A stretch of DNA of 61,728 bases from contig JAFYZU010000015.1 of NCBI GenBank assembly GCA_017548565.1, forward strand, positions 1 through 61,728, written 5' to 3'. The notes below the pieces were generated by a model. That model was not told the DNA's origin. It saw only the letters and a program-made list of their open reading frames with translations, and searched no databases. The position numbers and the translations under genes were made by a program. The DNA is from Treponema sp. Its GTDB lineage: Bacteria; Spirochaetota; Spirochaetia; Treponematales; Treponemataceae. Below, piece by piece: positions 52,423 through 61,569 of the stretch. Positions within the stretch are counted from its first letter, which is position 1; every line of letters begins with the position of its first letter.

Positions 52423-54425
52423 GCATCTACCTCCGCTAAAATCTGTTTATTACTGAAGCCGTGAAGATCCATGGCACCGGAAGGACAGGCAACTGTACAA
52501 GCTCCACAACCATGACACATAGCTGTGTTGACCTGAGAAACTCTTCTTGTAATTGTTGTTCTGTTTGGTCCTCTGAAATCCTTATCAACATAAGAAATAG
52601 CGCCGTAAGGACATACATTTTTACAAGCACCACAACCGTTACATGCATTTTCATCAGGATGAGCGGTACAAGGATCATTCTTAAGTTTGTCTTTTACTAA
52701 AAGACAGATTGCTTTTGCAGCAGCTCCTGATGACTGTGCAACAGTTTCAGGAATATCTTTTGGTCCCTGACAACAGCCTGCGAGGAAAATACCTGCAGTA
52801 GGAGATTCAACAGGACGAAGCTTTGCATGTGCTTCAAGGAAGAAGTCATTGTTATCCATTGAAGTTGTAAGCATTGTTGCAAGTGGACGTGCGGTTTTAT
52901 CTGCTTCAATACTTGCGGCAAGAACAACCATATCTGCTTTTATATGAACCTGTCTGTTAAGGATTAAGTCTGAGCCCTGAACATCAAGAGTACCATCACT
53001 TTGAGGAGTAACTTTTCCGACCATACCTTTAATGTAATGAACGCCATATTGTTCTACAGCACGACGATAGAATTCATCGAAATTTTTACCCGGAGTTCGT
53101 ACATCAATATAGAAAACAGTAATGTTTGTGTCAGGATAATGATCTCTTGTAAGGATTGCATGCTTTGCAGTATACATACAGCATATTTTTGAACAGTATT
53201 CATGACCTTTTGTAGAATCTGCAGAACACCGGCTTCCGACACATTGAACGAAAACAATATTCTTTGGTTCTTTACCGTCAGATGGTCGTAAAAGATGACC
53301 GTTTGTCGGACCTGAAGCGTTACAGAGTCTTTCAAATTCGAGAGATGAAACAACATCAGGACTCTGATTATATGCAAATTCATCGAACTGTTTTAAGTCT
53401 ATAGGATTGTATCCTGTTGCTACTATAATAGCACCGTATTTTTCTGTAAGCGTTGTTTCTTTCTGACCAAAATCTATTGCACCTGCAGTACATGCTTTTT
53501 CACAGAAACCGCAGACACCGTCTTTTCCTTTTTCAAGCGCCTTCATATGAAGACAGTACGTAGCATTGATTGCGGCAACCTTTGGAACAGCCTGTGCAAA
53601 AGGAATGTTTATTGCCTTACAGTTATCAAGATTCAGGTTAAAGGCGTTTGGAACCTTTGCATTAGGACATTTTTCGATACATGCTCCACAGCCTGTACAT
53701 TTTACTTCATCTACATATCGAGGATGACGTTTGATTTCAACTTCAAAGTTTCCGATATAACCTTTTACATCTTTAACTTCTGAATAAGAAAGAATCCTGA
53801 TATTTGCATTCTGACTTACTTCAGTCATTTTTGGAGTAACAATACATGAAGCACAGTCAAGGGTAGGGAATGTTTTATCGAGTTTTGCCATCTTTCCGCC
53901 GACCGTGTAATCTTTTTCGACAATATCAACAGGGAAACCAGCATCGGCAATATCAAGAGCGGCTGTAATACCTGCAATTCCTCCACCGATAACAAGTGCA
54001 CGTTTTGTCATTGGAGTTTCACCTTCAATGAGCGGTGTATCAAGAATTGTTTTTGCAATAGCGGCTTTACCAAGTGCAATTGCTTTTTCTGTTGCAGCCT
54101 CTTTATCTTTTAATACCCATGAATCCTGTTCACGGATATTTGCAACTTCAACTTTATATGCATTTAATCCGGCTCTCTGTGCACAGGCGCGGAATGTTTT
54201 TTCATGCATTCTAGGAGAACATGAACAAAGAACAACACCAGTGAGCTTATCCTCCTTGATGTGATCTTCAATCATTTTCTGACCGGCAGAAGAACACATG
54301 TAAGTATAGTTTGTTGAATAAACAACACCCGGTACTTTTCCAAGTTCTTCTGCAACTTTTTCTACATCAACTGTTCCTGCAATATTAGTACCACAGTGAC
54401 ATACAAAAACACCAATTCGTTCCAT
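52413..54425 (-). CDS. hdrA: Heterodisulfide reductase subunit A
   Basis: Flavoprotein hub of Hdr complexes, site of flavin-based electron bifurcation in methanogens. Seen: N-terminal CHCGTNIAG (Cys9, Cys11), FAD motif VIGGGIAGITAALDIA (147-152), DCASCIVTPKM, an internal ferredoxin motif CTGCGACIEKCPN, and two C-terminal motifs CNGCGACKNVCPYGAI and CHGCGACTVACPSGAM. 670 aa is the standard length. AGGAA precedes the ATG, 9 nt after hdrC. No selenocysteine sign; the frame is uninterrupted. Confidence 0.93.
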   Translation of the reverse strand: MERIGVFVCHCGTNIAGTVDVEKVAEELGKVPGVVYSTNYTYMCSSAGQKMIEDHIKEDKLTGVVLCSCSPRMHEKTFRACAQRAGLNAYKVEVANIREQDSWVLKDKEAATEKAIALGKAAIAKTILDTPLIEGETPMTKRALVIGGGIAGITAALDIADAGFPVDIVEKDYTVGGKMAKLDKTFPTLDCASCIVTPKMTEVSQNANIRILSYSEVKDVKGYIGNFEVEIKRHPRYVDEVKCTGCGACIEKCPNAKVPNAFNLNLDNCKAINIPFAQAVPKVAAINATYCLHMKALEKGKDGVCGFCEKACTAGAIDFGQKETTLTEKYGAIIVATGYNPIDLKQFDEFAYNQSPDVVSSLEFERLCNASGPTNGHLLRPSDGKEPKNIVFVQCVGSRCSADSTKGHEYCSKICCMYTAKHAILTRDHYPDTNITVFYIDVRTPGKNFDEFYRRAVEQYGVHYIKGMVGKVTPQSDGTLDVQGSDLILNRQVHIKADMVVLAASIEADKTARPLATMLTTSMDNNDFFLEAHAKLRPVESPTAGIFLAGCCQGPKDIPETVAQSSGAAAKAICLLVKDKLKNDPCTAHPDENACNGCGACKNVCPYGAISYVDKDFRGPNRTTITRRVSQVNTAMCHGCGACTVACPSGAMDLHGFSNKQILAEVDACL

Positions 54426-54434
54426 CTATATTTC

Positions 54435-54830
54435 CTATTTTTTGTACTTTCTGAACGCACTTACGATTGCCTGCTGAGGTAAATCGTCATCTAAATGTTC
54501 CGGTACCTGATTTGGATCTAAATGATGAGGGCCTCTTGCACCTTCAACAACCTGACGTACTGCATCAATTAATTTAGCAGGTTCAACCTGACGCGGACAA
54601 CGTTCAAGACAGGCAAAGCAGCTTAAACATGCATAAATTGATTTTGTCTGAAGAAGTTTTTCAAGTTCACCGTTTTCTACCATCTGAACAAACTGATGAG
54701 GATGATATTCCATTGCATCATAGTTCGGACAGGTTCCTGAACATTTTCCACAGACCATACATTTTTTAGGATTAACTCCTGACTTAAGAAGGATTTCTTC
54801 TTTTATCTGTTCAATTTCATGTGTTAACAT
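54435..54830 (-). CDS. hdrC: Heterodisulfide reductase subunit C
   Basis: 131-aa iron-sulfur protein with two [4Fe-4S] motifs, CMVCGKCSGTCPNYDAM and CLSCFACLERCPRQVEPAK, which carries electrons from HdrA to HdrB. Length and motif spacing fit soluble HdrC. Its ATG overlaps the hdrB stop by 1 nt (TAATG). Confidence 0.92.
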   Translation of the reverse strand: MLTHEIEQIKEEILLKSGVNPKKCMVCGKCSGTCPNYDAMEYHPHQFVQMVENGELEKLLQTKSIYACLSCFACLERCPRQVEPAKLIDAVRQVVEGARGPHHLDPNQVPEHLDDDLPQQAIVSAFRKYKK

Positions 54831-55624
54831 TATTTAACCTCCTTAAGACCGAGTGCTTCAGCAAGAAGCTGTGTAAAATAAATTACATCAAGCGATGAAT
54901 CACCCTTGTTTTTAAGAAGATTGTATTTACACAAAGGACATGATGTAACAAGAAAATCTGCTCCCATATCCTGTGCATTGTTCATGATTTTAGAAACGCG
55001 GTTTTTAGGAATTTCTTTGTCTTCAAACATTGTATAGGCACCGCAGCATTCATTTCTCTGTGAATAAATGACCGGTGTACCGCCGATAGCCTTGATAAAA
55101 TCTTCGATAATCTGAGGATTTTCAGGATCATCAAACTGAAGTACACTTGCAGGACGTAAAAGAAGGCATCCGTAGTAAGCTCCGATTTTTTTGCCTGTAA
55201 AAGGATTTTTTACTGCAGCACGAACCTTCTCCCATCCGACAACATCACGGAGTACTTCAAGATAATGAAGAACTTTTGTTTCGCCGTGATATTCAATTCC
55301 ATCTTCTTTAAGATAATTGTTTACTTTGAAGTCTACTAATTCATCTGTCTGAACATCGTTGTTTACCTGTTTAATAACGTTGTAACAAGCAGAACAAAGA
55401 GTAACAAGTTCATGACCGGCATTTTTTGCATCTGCAAGCGCACGTATAGATGAAAGCTTTGTAGCAAATTCATCCTTTGCCATAGGGTATTCGCCGCCAC
55501 AGCACTGCCAGTCAGGAATTTCTTCAAGTGTGAATCCTAATGCTTCCGCAGAAAGACGCGCATATTTATCAAGATCTGCTGCCTTGTTTTTAAGCGTACA
55601 TCCCGGGAAATATGAATATGTCAT
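54830..55624 (-). CDS. hdrB: Heterodisulfide reductase subunit B
   Basis: Catalytic disulfide-reducing subunit, 264 aa. Two cysteine-rich CCG domains: PGCTLKNK, WQCCGGEYPM with LCSACYN, and YYGCLLLRP, NECCGAYTM with TSCPLCKYN, which bind the noncubane clusters where heterodisulfide is split. A bacterial partner is likely a DsrC-like or other thiol protein; none is in the window. First gene of the operon, TAGGAG before the ATG. Confidence 0.93.
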   Translation of the reverse strand: MTYSYFPGCTLKNKAADLDKYARLSAEALGFTLEEIPDWQCCGGEYPMAKDEFATKLSSIRALADAKNAGHELVTLCSACYNVIKQVNNDVQTDELVDFKVNNYLKEDGIEYHGETKVLHYLEVLRDVVGWEKVRAAVKNPFTGKKIGAYYGCLLLRPASVLQFDDPENPQIIEDFIKAIGGTPVIYSQRNECCGAYTMFEDKEIPKNRVSKIMNNAQDMGADFLVTSCPLCKYNLLKNKGDSSLDVIYFTQLLAEALGLKEVK

Positions 55625-55674
55625 ACTTGCTCCTATAAATATCTAATAAGCTGTATTTTTAAAATATTTTTGAA

Positions 55675-55703
55675 ATTATAGCGTATTTTAATAAAATAGT
55701 TAA
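55675..55703 (-). promoter_or_regulatory. Promoter of the hdr-flx operon
   Basis: Minus strand TTAACT (55698-55703), 17-bp spacer, TATAAT (55675-55680). Leader about 44 nt to ATG 55624, with TAGGAG close to the start. Confidence 0.65.
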
Positions 55704-55732
55704 GATTATTTAATGCAAATATAGAAGAAAAT

Positions 55733-56992
55733 TTATAAAACTATTGTTATTACGGCACCATGACCTTTTTCGACGTTTGATGCCCTGATATTTCCACCCA
55801 ATGCTTCGACAATAGTACGTGCAATTGAAAGCCCAAGCCCGCAGCCGCCCGCATTCCTGTTATGAGAATCATCACCGCGGTAAAAACGTTCAAAAATATG
55901 TTCAATGATTTTATCTTCAAAGCCTTTTCCGTTATCGCTTATCGTCATGATGACTTTTTTAGCTTTATCTTTTCTGCAGTTTATGTTGATTTCAATCGGA
56001 TCATCACAATATTTGAGGGAATTTGAAATTACAACGGTAAACACCTGATGTAAAAGCTCTTCATCGGTAAATACTTTTAAATCCTTTGAAACATTATAAT
56101 TGAATTTGCAGTCCGGTTTTATTACAAGAGTTTCTTTTTTAAGGCGTTCCATCAAAGGTTCTGCCAGAAGAATTACTTTTTCAGGGACAATTGCACCTCG
56201 TTCAAGACGTGACATCTGAAGAAGATTTGAAATTATCATTTCCATAGAGTTTGCTTCACTGATAATCATCGCAAGTGATTTTTCAAGCTGGGCCGGATCA
56301 TCTTTTCCCCATCTGCGTAAAAGGTTAGCCTGTCCCGAAATAACTGCGACCGGTGTACGAAGCTCATGCGAAACATCGCTCGTAAACTGACGTTCCCTTT
56401 TTAATTCGCGCTTCAACGGTTCGGTAGTACGTTTTGTTAAAAATGCAGATCCGATGAATGAAAAAATTATGATAGGGATTAAAGTTATGAAAATGATCCA
56501 GGCAAGATGACTGAACATGTTTGTTGCCGAATCAGAATCCATATTTATTGAAACCTGAATGACAATGTCCGATGTAAGATATCTGGCAGGGGATGAAATA
56601 TAAAAAATATTGAGATCTGAATCACCGAAATAAAGTCTTTCCTTATGATGGCGAAGCTTATTGTCCGTTATATCAAGATGCGGAAGATAAGGATTGTTTG
56701 TCTGAAATACATCCTCATTCAACGGATTTCCATTTTCATCGTACCGGTAAATTATAAAATCGATGTAGTAGGGAAGCTCGACAAATCCCGCCTTAATGTC
56801 CTTTACGTCATTTTTATCGAGGGATTTTTCAATAATTGATAAAGCGTTTAACAGCTCTTCCTGCTTCTGATTTTTAATGTTATTCCATAAAACAACAGTA
56901 TAAATATATACGATGATTATTGATGTAAGCGTAAATAATAACGTGAGTTTTGCTGCTAATTTTACGGTAAGCGAATGTTTAACGTCTATCAT
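55733..56992 (-). CDS. Sensor histidine kinase
   Basis: Membrane kinase of a two-component pair, 419 aa. Helix 1 (11-34), extracytoplasmic sensor (~38-163), helix 2 (164-184), HAMP-like linker, HisKA with FTSDVSHELRTPV (phosphorylated His209), and ATPase motifs NSLKYC, DNGKGF and GGCGLGLSIA. The ATG overlaps the regulator stop by 4 nt. Signal unknown; the neighbouring charged secreted protein at 57831 is a possible target. Confidence 0.95.
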   Translation of the reverse strand: MIDVKHSLTVKLAAKLTLLFTLTSIIIVYIYTVVLWNNIKNQKQEELLNALSIIEKSLDKNDVKDIKAGFVELPYYIDFIIYRYDENGNPLNEDVFQTNNPYLPHLDITDNKLRHHKERLYFGDSDLNIFYISSPARYLTSDIVIQVSINMDSDSATNMFSHLAWIIFITLIPIIIFSFIGSAFLTKRTTEPLKRELKRERQFTSDVSHELRTPVAVISGQANLLRRWGKDDPAQLEKSLAMIISEANSMEMIISNLLQMSRLERGAIVPEKVILLAEPLMERLKKETLVIKPDCKFNYNVSKDLKVFTDEELLHQVFTVVISNSLKYCDDPIEININCRKDKAKKVIMTISDNGKGFEDKIIEHIFERFYRGDDSHNRNAGGCGLGLSIARTIVEALGGNIRASNVEKGHGAVITIVL

Positions 56993-57672
56993 TTAGAACT
57001 TTTGCTGACCATCATAAAACCAGCGCCTCTTACGGTTTTTATGTATTCTTCTTTACATGTATTGTCAATTTTTGAACGGAGATAACCGACATAAACATCG
57101 ATTGTATTTTCGTCAATAAAATGATTTTTTCCCCAGATGTTGTCAATAAGAAAATCCCTGTTCAGGACCTGATCCTGATTTTCAAGAAAAAGCTTAAGCA
57201 TTAAGAATTCAGTTTTTGAAAGATTAAGGATTTCTTCATTTAAGGTTACTTTCATGCTCTGTGGAACCATTTCTAGATTTCTATTTTTTAGTACCGATGA
57301 TGAACCTTCAGTTGTAAATCGTCTTGTAACGGCGCGCATTCTTGCTAAAAGCTCTTCAATCTGAAACGGTTTTGTAATATAATCATCAGCTCCCGCATCA
57401 AGTCCATTAACGCGGTCATAGGTTTCTGTTCTTGCAGTTACAAGAATGATTGGTACCGAAGAATCTTTCCTTATCCTTCGTAAAACCTCAAGTCCGCTTA
57501 ATTCTGGAAGCATTACATCTAAAAGAATCAATTCAGGCTCAAATGATTCAAATTTTTCCAATGCTTCACGGCCGGTAAATGCAGTCTCTGTTTCATATCC
57601 TTCGTGATCTAATTCCAGCTTTACAAAATCTGAAATGCCTCTGTCATCTTCAACAATCAATACTTTTGACAT
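56989..57672 (-). CDS. OmpR-family response regulator
   Basis: 227-aa DNA-binding regulator. Receiver domain (1-~120) with the acidic pair Glu8-Asp9-Asp10, phosphorylated Asp52 (LILLDVMLPELSG), and Lys in TKPF; C-terminal winged helix (~130-225, NRDFLIDNIWGKNH..DVYVGYLRSKID). AGAGGT precedes the ATG and a TATAAT lies upstream. Operon with the kinase. Confidence 0.96.
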   Translation of the reverse strand: MSKVLIVEDDRGISDFVKLELDHEGYETETAFTGREALEKFESFEPELILLDVMLPELSGLEVLRRIRKDSSVPIILVTARTETYDRVNGLDAGADDYITKPFQIEELLARMRAVTRRFTTEGSSSVLKNRNLEMVPQSMKVTLNEEILNLSKTEFLMLKLFLENQDQVLNRDFLIDNIWGKNHFIDENTIDVYVGYLRSKIDNTCKEEYIKTVRGAGFMMVSKSSK

Positions 57673-57830
57673 ATAAAACCTCTAATCTATTATAAACATA
57701 ATATCATCATTTATAAAATTAAAAAATAAGAATTTTCTTAGTTTTTATTTATTTTATTCTCAAATACTCCGATTTAATATACACTATATTTATCCTGTAA
57801 GATAAAACTAATTGTAGGGAGGTGAACGCG

Positions 57831-58277
57831 ATGAAACAGATAAAAAAGAAAATCACATCAATTGTATTTTTAGTTCTCTTTGTAATTAGTTCAGTTTTTG
57901 CAGGCCCTAAAACTTTAAGTCCTGTTCAGGAACAAAACACAGATATATCCGATTCAGAAGATGATGTTTATGATGAAGATGAAGATTTATGGGATTCTTA
58001 TGAAGATGAAGATACGGATGAAAGTTATGATGACGATGAAGAAGATGAGTTGTTAAAAAGAAAACGAAAGGCAAGAAAAATTCAGACACCTAAAAATCCA
58101 GATGCACTTCCTGAAAAATCAGTTAATGGAACGACATCAAAAGAAAGAAAACCAAAACCTATAAAACCGGACGAAAGGGCTAAACCTAAACAGAAGGAGA
58201 AAAAAGACAATAAGCTTCTTGAAGTAGTTGTTGCAGGCGGGATTCTTTTATGGCTCTGGGATGTGCTTACAGATTAA
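57831..58277 (+). CDS. Secreted charge-segregated small protein
   Basis: 148 aa, unrecognised. Signal peptide (KKKITSIVFLVLFVISSVFAG), then a strongly acidic block (residues ~40-75, runs of Asp/Glu with Tyr), then a basic Lys/Arg/Pro block (~77-128), and a hydrophobic C-terminal helix (LLEVVVAGGILLWLWDVL). AGGGAGGT gives a strong ribosome site for ATG 57831; GTG 57822 overlaps it. It is divergent from the two-component genes, so it may be regulated by them. Confidence 0.72.
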   Translation: MKQIKKKITSIVFLVLFVISSVFAGPKTLSPVQEQNTDISDSEDDVYDEDEDLWDSYEDEDTDESYDDDEEDELLKRKRKARKIQTPKNPDALPEKSVNGTTSKERKPKPIKPDERAKPKQKEKKDNKLLEVVVAGGILLWLWDVLTD

Positions 58278-58303
58278 AAGATATATAAAATGAAAATTAA
58301 AAC

Positions 58304-58333
58304 AAAGACTGATATGTTATCGTATCAGTCTTT
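58304..58333. terminator. Convergent-gene hairpin terminator
   Basis: Perfect 11-bp stem AAAGACTGATA (58304-58314) / TATCAGTCTTT (58323-58333) with an 8-nt loop, between convergent genes. It overlaps the stop codon (58325-58327) of the minus-strand gene. T-tracts are short on both sides. Confidence 0.6.
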
Positions 58334-58942
58334 AATTATGCTTTCTGATTTTACAAGCCATGCTATTGCAAATGCTTCAAGCATGATTGTTTCGTTTATC
58401 ATTGTCATAGGAAACCATTGCGGAATATTTATGCAGAATGATATTCCCTGCCATATACAGAAAACATAAATTATTGATGCACAGATGTAATAAACAATAT
58501 TTCTTTTTCTTTTCTGCGGATTTTCAGTGTTGCCAAGCGTAAATAAGAACATGATGTTAGTTGCAAAAGCGATGAATAAAATACATGCGCTTATGCAATG
58601 CAGAATATTACTGATATCAACGCTTAAGTGAAGAAGTCCTACATAATCAGGAGCATAAGCAGTCTTGCATGGAAATACAATTACTCCCAATGCAGCAACT
58701 GCTTGAATGCAGCTAAAAAGACGATCTTTCCAGTCATAACCTTGATATGAAAAGAAAAAAACTGCAGTAGTAAACAGAAGACCAATCATGCAGATTTTAC
58801 TGTTTGCATAATAGGTAGCAGAAATTGAACAATACCAGTAGTCCATATTATCGCCGAGCAATCCGAAAAGAATACAGGCAGGGGCAAGCACCGCACAAAG
58901 GATTCCAAGTATTTTTCGCTGAAGAAGCATTGTTTCCTTCAT
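58325..58942 (-). CDS. Polytopic membrane protein of unknown function
   Basis: 205 aa with about six membrane helices. Motifs SISATYYANSKICMIG and FFFSYQGYDWKDRLFS between helices, and Cys-containing VFPC, resemble a family of small uncharacterised membrane proteins (DUF998-like), but this was not checked. GGGAG precedes ATG 58942, 17 nt after fumC, so it is probably the last gene of mdh-fumC. A link to C4-acid metabolism is only positional. Confidence 0.75.
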   Translation of the reverse strand: MKETMLLQRKILGILCAVLAPACILFGLLGDNMDYWYCSISATYYANSKICMIGLLFTTAVFFFSYQGYDWKDRLFSCIQAVAALGVIVFPCKTAYAPDYVGLLHLSVDISNILHCISACILFIAFATNIMFLFTLGNTENPQKRKRNIVYYICASIIYVFCIWQGISFCINIPQWFPMTMINETIMLEAFAIAWLVKSESIIKD

Positions 58943-58959
58943 AAGGACTCCCGAATGAT

Positions 58960-60348
58960 TTATTTCTGTGGATAAGCCATACTTTCAGGCTTGAATACTT
59001 CGTCAAACTTTTCAGCAGTTAAGAAGCCCAAACCTACGCATGCTTCCTTTAAGCTGATGTTTTCATCAAAAGCCTTATGTGCAGTTTTAGCGGCATTTTC
59101 ATAACCGATGTAAGGATTGAGAGCCGTTACAAGCATTAACGAATTGTAAAGGTTATGGTGCATCTTTTCTTTGTTTGCTTTAATTCCTACGGCACAGTTC
59201 TTGTTAAAGCTTTCCATTGCTTCTGCAAGTATTCTTGCACTCTGGATAAAGTTATATGCGATTACAGGCATGAATACGTTTAATTCAAAGTTACCCTGAC
59301 TTGCTGCAAAACCGATTGCGGCATCATTTCCCATAACCTGAACAGCAACCATTGTTACTGCTTCACACTGAGTAGGATTTACCTTTCCGGGCATGATTGA
59401 AGAACCGGGTTCATTTTCAGGAATATGAATTTCTCCAAGACCATCACGAGGACCCGAAGCAAGCCAGCGTACATCATTGGCAATCTTCATCATATCGGCA
59501 GCAAGTGCCTTGATTGCTCCGTGTGCAAATACAAGTTCATCTTTTGATGTAAGGGCATGGAATTTATTTGGTGCAGTAATAAAATCTTTATTTGTAAGTT
59601 TTGAAACACATTCTGCAACTTTTGAATCAAATCCTTTTGGTGCATTAAGACCGGTTCCAACGGCAGTTCCACCAAGGGCAAGCTGCTTTAAGTATGGAAG
59701 GGAAGAAACAAGCATTTCCCTGTCGCGCTCTAAGGATGTCCTCCAGCCTGAAATTTCCTGATCAAAAGCAATAGGAACTGCATCCTGAAGGTGAGTGCGT
59801 CCTGATTTTACTATGCCTTCATTTTCTTTTTCGAGTTTTTTGAAAGTTGAAACCAAATTGTCGATTGCAGGAAGAAGCTTATCTTCGATTACACATACGC
59901 TTGAAATATGAAGGACAGTAGGGAATGTATCGTTTGAAGACTGACTCATGTTGATATCGTCGTTAGGATGACAGATTTTTTTACCGGCAATTTCGTTGGC
60001 ACGGTTTGCAATAACTTCGTTAGCATTCATATTGCTTTGAGTACCGGAACCAGTCTGCCATACAACAAGAGGGAAGTGATCATTTAAAGAGCCTGAAATT
60101 ACTTCGTCACAAGCCTGACTGATTGCCTTTAATTTTTCATCAGTCATTTTTTCAGGCTTTAATGCATTGTTTGCCATTGCGGCTGCTTTTTTAAGATAAC
60201 CGAATGCTTTTGTAATTTCACGAGGCATTGTTTCAAGACCAACACCAATTTCAAAATTTTCGTGGCTTCTCTGAGTTTGAGCTCCCCAGTATCTGTCTGC
60301 AGGAACCTTTACTTCTCCCATCGAGTCGTGTTCAATTTTATATTCCAT
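58960..60348 (-). CDS. fumC: Class II fumarate hydratase
   Basis: Oxygen-stable fumarase interconverting malate and fumarate, here probably feeding fumarate reductase. Full-length 462 aa: MEYKIEHDSMGEVKVPADRYWGAQTQRS start, SGTQSNMNANEVIANRA, GRTHLQDAVP, and signature GSSIMPGKVNPTQCEA with the catalytic Ser loop. AAGGA precedes the ATG, 13 nt after the dehydrogenase gene; the two form an operon. Confidence 0.97.
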   Translation of the reverse strand: MEYKIEHDSMGEVKVPADRYWGAQTQRSHENFEIGVGLETMPREITKAFGYLKKAAAMANNALKPEKMTDEKLKAISQACDEVISGSLNDHFPLVVWQTGSGTQSNMNANEVIANRANEIAGKKICHPNDDINMSQSSNDTFPTVLHISSVCVIEDKLLPAIDNLVSTFKKLEKENEGIVKSGRTHLQDAVPIAFDQEISGWRTSLERDREMLVSSLPYLKQLALGGTAVGTGLNAPKGFDSKVAECVSKLTNKDFITAPNKFHALTSKDELVFAHGAIKALAADMMKIANDVRWLASGPRDGLGEIHIPENEPGSSIMPGKVNPTQCEAVTMVAVQVMGNDAAIGFAASQGNFELNVFMPVIAYNFIQSARILAEAMESFNKNCAVGIKANKEKMHHNLYNSLMLVTALNPYIGYENAAKTAHKAFDENISLKEACVGLGFLTAEKFDEVFKPESMAYPQK

Positions 60349-60361
60349 TTTAGTGTCCTTT

Positions 60362-61300
60362 TTAGAAATTCAACTGTTTGATTACATTCTTGAGGCTTTC
60401 TGCACTATTACGAAGTGAAGCAATTTCTGAATCAAGAAGAGGAACTTCAATCTTTCCTTTAATTCCGCCTTTTCCTACAACAACCGGAATTGAAAGACAA
60501 ACATCACTGATTCCATATTCACCGTCAAGCATAGATGAAATTGTAAGTACTGAATCTACGTCATACTGTAAGGCTTCACAAAGCTTTGCAGTTGTTACAC
60601 CGATTGCATAATTAGTGCAGTTTTTAGCAGCAATAATTACACCGCCTGATTTTCTGATGTAATCTTCAACATCATCTTTATTGAATTCAGAAAGCTTTTC
60701 GCCGTTATATGAACCTGCATAATGATCTACAGGGATAGAACTTATATTAGCCAGTGACCATGGAACGAAAGATGAATCACCGTGTTCACCGAATACATAT
60801 CCGTGGATGTTTTCCTGAGCAACCTTATAAGTTTCTGCGATTCTAGCCCTGAAGCGTGCAGTATCAAGCATTGTTCCTGTACCGAAAATTCTGTTGGAAG
60901 GAATTCCCGATGTTTTTACAAGCTGATATGTAAGTATATCTACAGGATTTGCAACTACTACATAAAGAGCGTTAGGTGCTACTTTTGTAATCTGCGGGAT
61001 GATTGTTTTTGTAATATTAACGTTTGTCTGTGCAAGATCAAGACGAGACTGACCAGGTTTTCTTGCAACACCTGAAGTAAGTACAACAATATCAGAATCC
61101 TTTGCATCTTCATAATCACCATCATGAATATAAACTGGACCGATGTATGGAGTTCCCTGACGGATATCCATTGCTTCTCCCATTGCACGATCCTTTGCAA
61201 TATCAATTAAAACAATTTCTGAAGCAAGCTGTTTGAGTGTTAATGCAAAAGCAACTGTAGATCCTACCTGTCCGGCACCGATAATCGTAATTTTTGACAT
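60362..61300 (-). CDS. mdh: LDH-like malate dehydrogenase
   Basis: NAD-dependent 2-hydroxyacid dehydrogenase, 312 aa. NAD site GAGQVGSTVAF; catalytic His173 (GEHGDS), Asp147 and Arg151 (LDTARFR), Arg86 (SRLDL). The substrate-choice position just before KPG (Gln102 in lactate enzymes) is Arg80 in GVARKPG, which specifies malate/oxaloacetate. The overall sequence is LDH-like (GEHGDSSFVPWS), so some annotators would call it lactate dehydrogenase. The pairing with fumC supports malate. AGGAG precedes the ATG. Confidence 0.88.
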   Translation of the reverse strand: MSKITIIGAGQVGSTVAFALTLKQLASEIVLIDIAKDRAMGEAMDIRQGTPYIGPVYIHDGDYEDAKDSDIVVLTSGVARKPGQSRLDLAQTNVNITKTIIPQITKVAPNALYVVVANPVDILTYQLVKTSGIPSNRIFGTGTMLDTARFRARIAETYKVAQENIHGYVFGEHGDSSFVPWSLANISSIPVDHYAGSYNGEKLSEFNKDDVEDYIRKSGGVIIAAKNCTNYAIGVTTAKLCEALQYDVDSVLTISSMLDGEYGISDVCLSIPVVVGKGGIKGKIEVPLLDSEIASLRNSAESLKNVIKQLNF

Positions 61301-61421
61301 AAAAGTCTCCTAACTTAAATACTCATTAATAAAACATTCTTATTAATTATTATACTATATTATTTTTAATTGATTTTGTGAATATGTTTTATTGTTTTTA
61401 AACTTTTTTTCTATCTTCATA

Positions 61422-61450
61422 TTGACAAAAAAAAAGATAATTTATATATT
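61422..61450 (+). promoter_or_regulatory. Consensus promoter for tRNA-Gly
   Basis: TTGACA (61422-61427), 17-bp spacer, TATATT (61445-61450), predicted start about 61457, six bases before the mature tRNA. Confidence 0.85.
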
Positions 61451-61462
61451 TAAAACATCTTT

Positions 61463-61535
61463 GCGGCAGTCATATAACGGCTTATTATCTCAGCCTTCCA
61501 AGCTGATGACGAGGGTTCGACTCCCTTCTGCCGCT
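61463..61535 (+). tRNA. tRNA-Gly (anticodon UCC)
   Basis: Cloverleaf fits: acceptor GCGGCAG (61463-61469) with CTGCCGC (61528-61534), discriminator T, anticodon stem TCAGC/GCTGA around loop CTTCCAA giving UCC, T-loop GTTCGACT. 73 nt; CCA is not encoded. A terminator follows. Confidence 0.97.
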
Positions 61536-61540
61536 CTTTC

Positions 61541-61569
61541 AAAGCTCATCGATAAGATGAGCTTTTTTT
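61541..61569 (+). terminator. Terminator after tRNA-Gly
   Basis: 10-bp perfect stem AAAGCTCATC (61541-61550) / GATGAGCTTT (61556-61565), loop GATAA, T7 tract from 61563. Confidence 0.88.

Noticed and set aside
52413-54425. Frameshift or selenocysteine in hdrA
   Set aside because: The 670-codon frame is continuous with all expected Cys motifs and no in-frame TGA.
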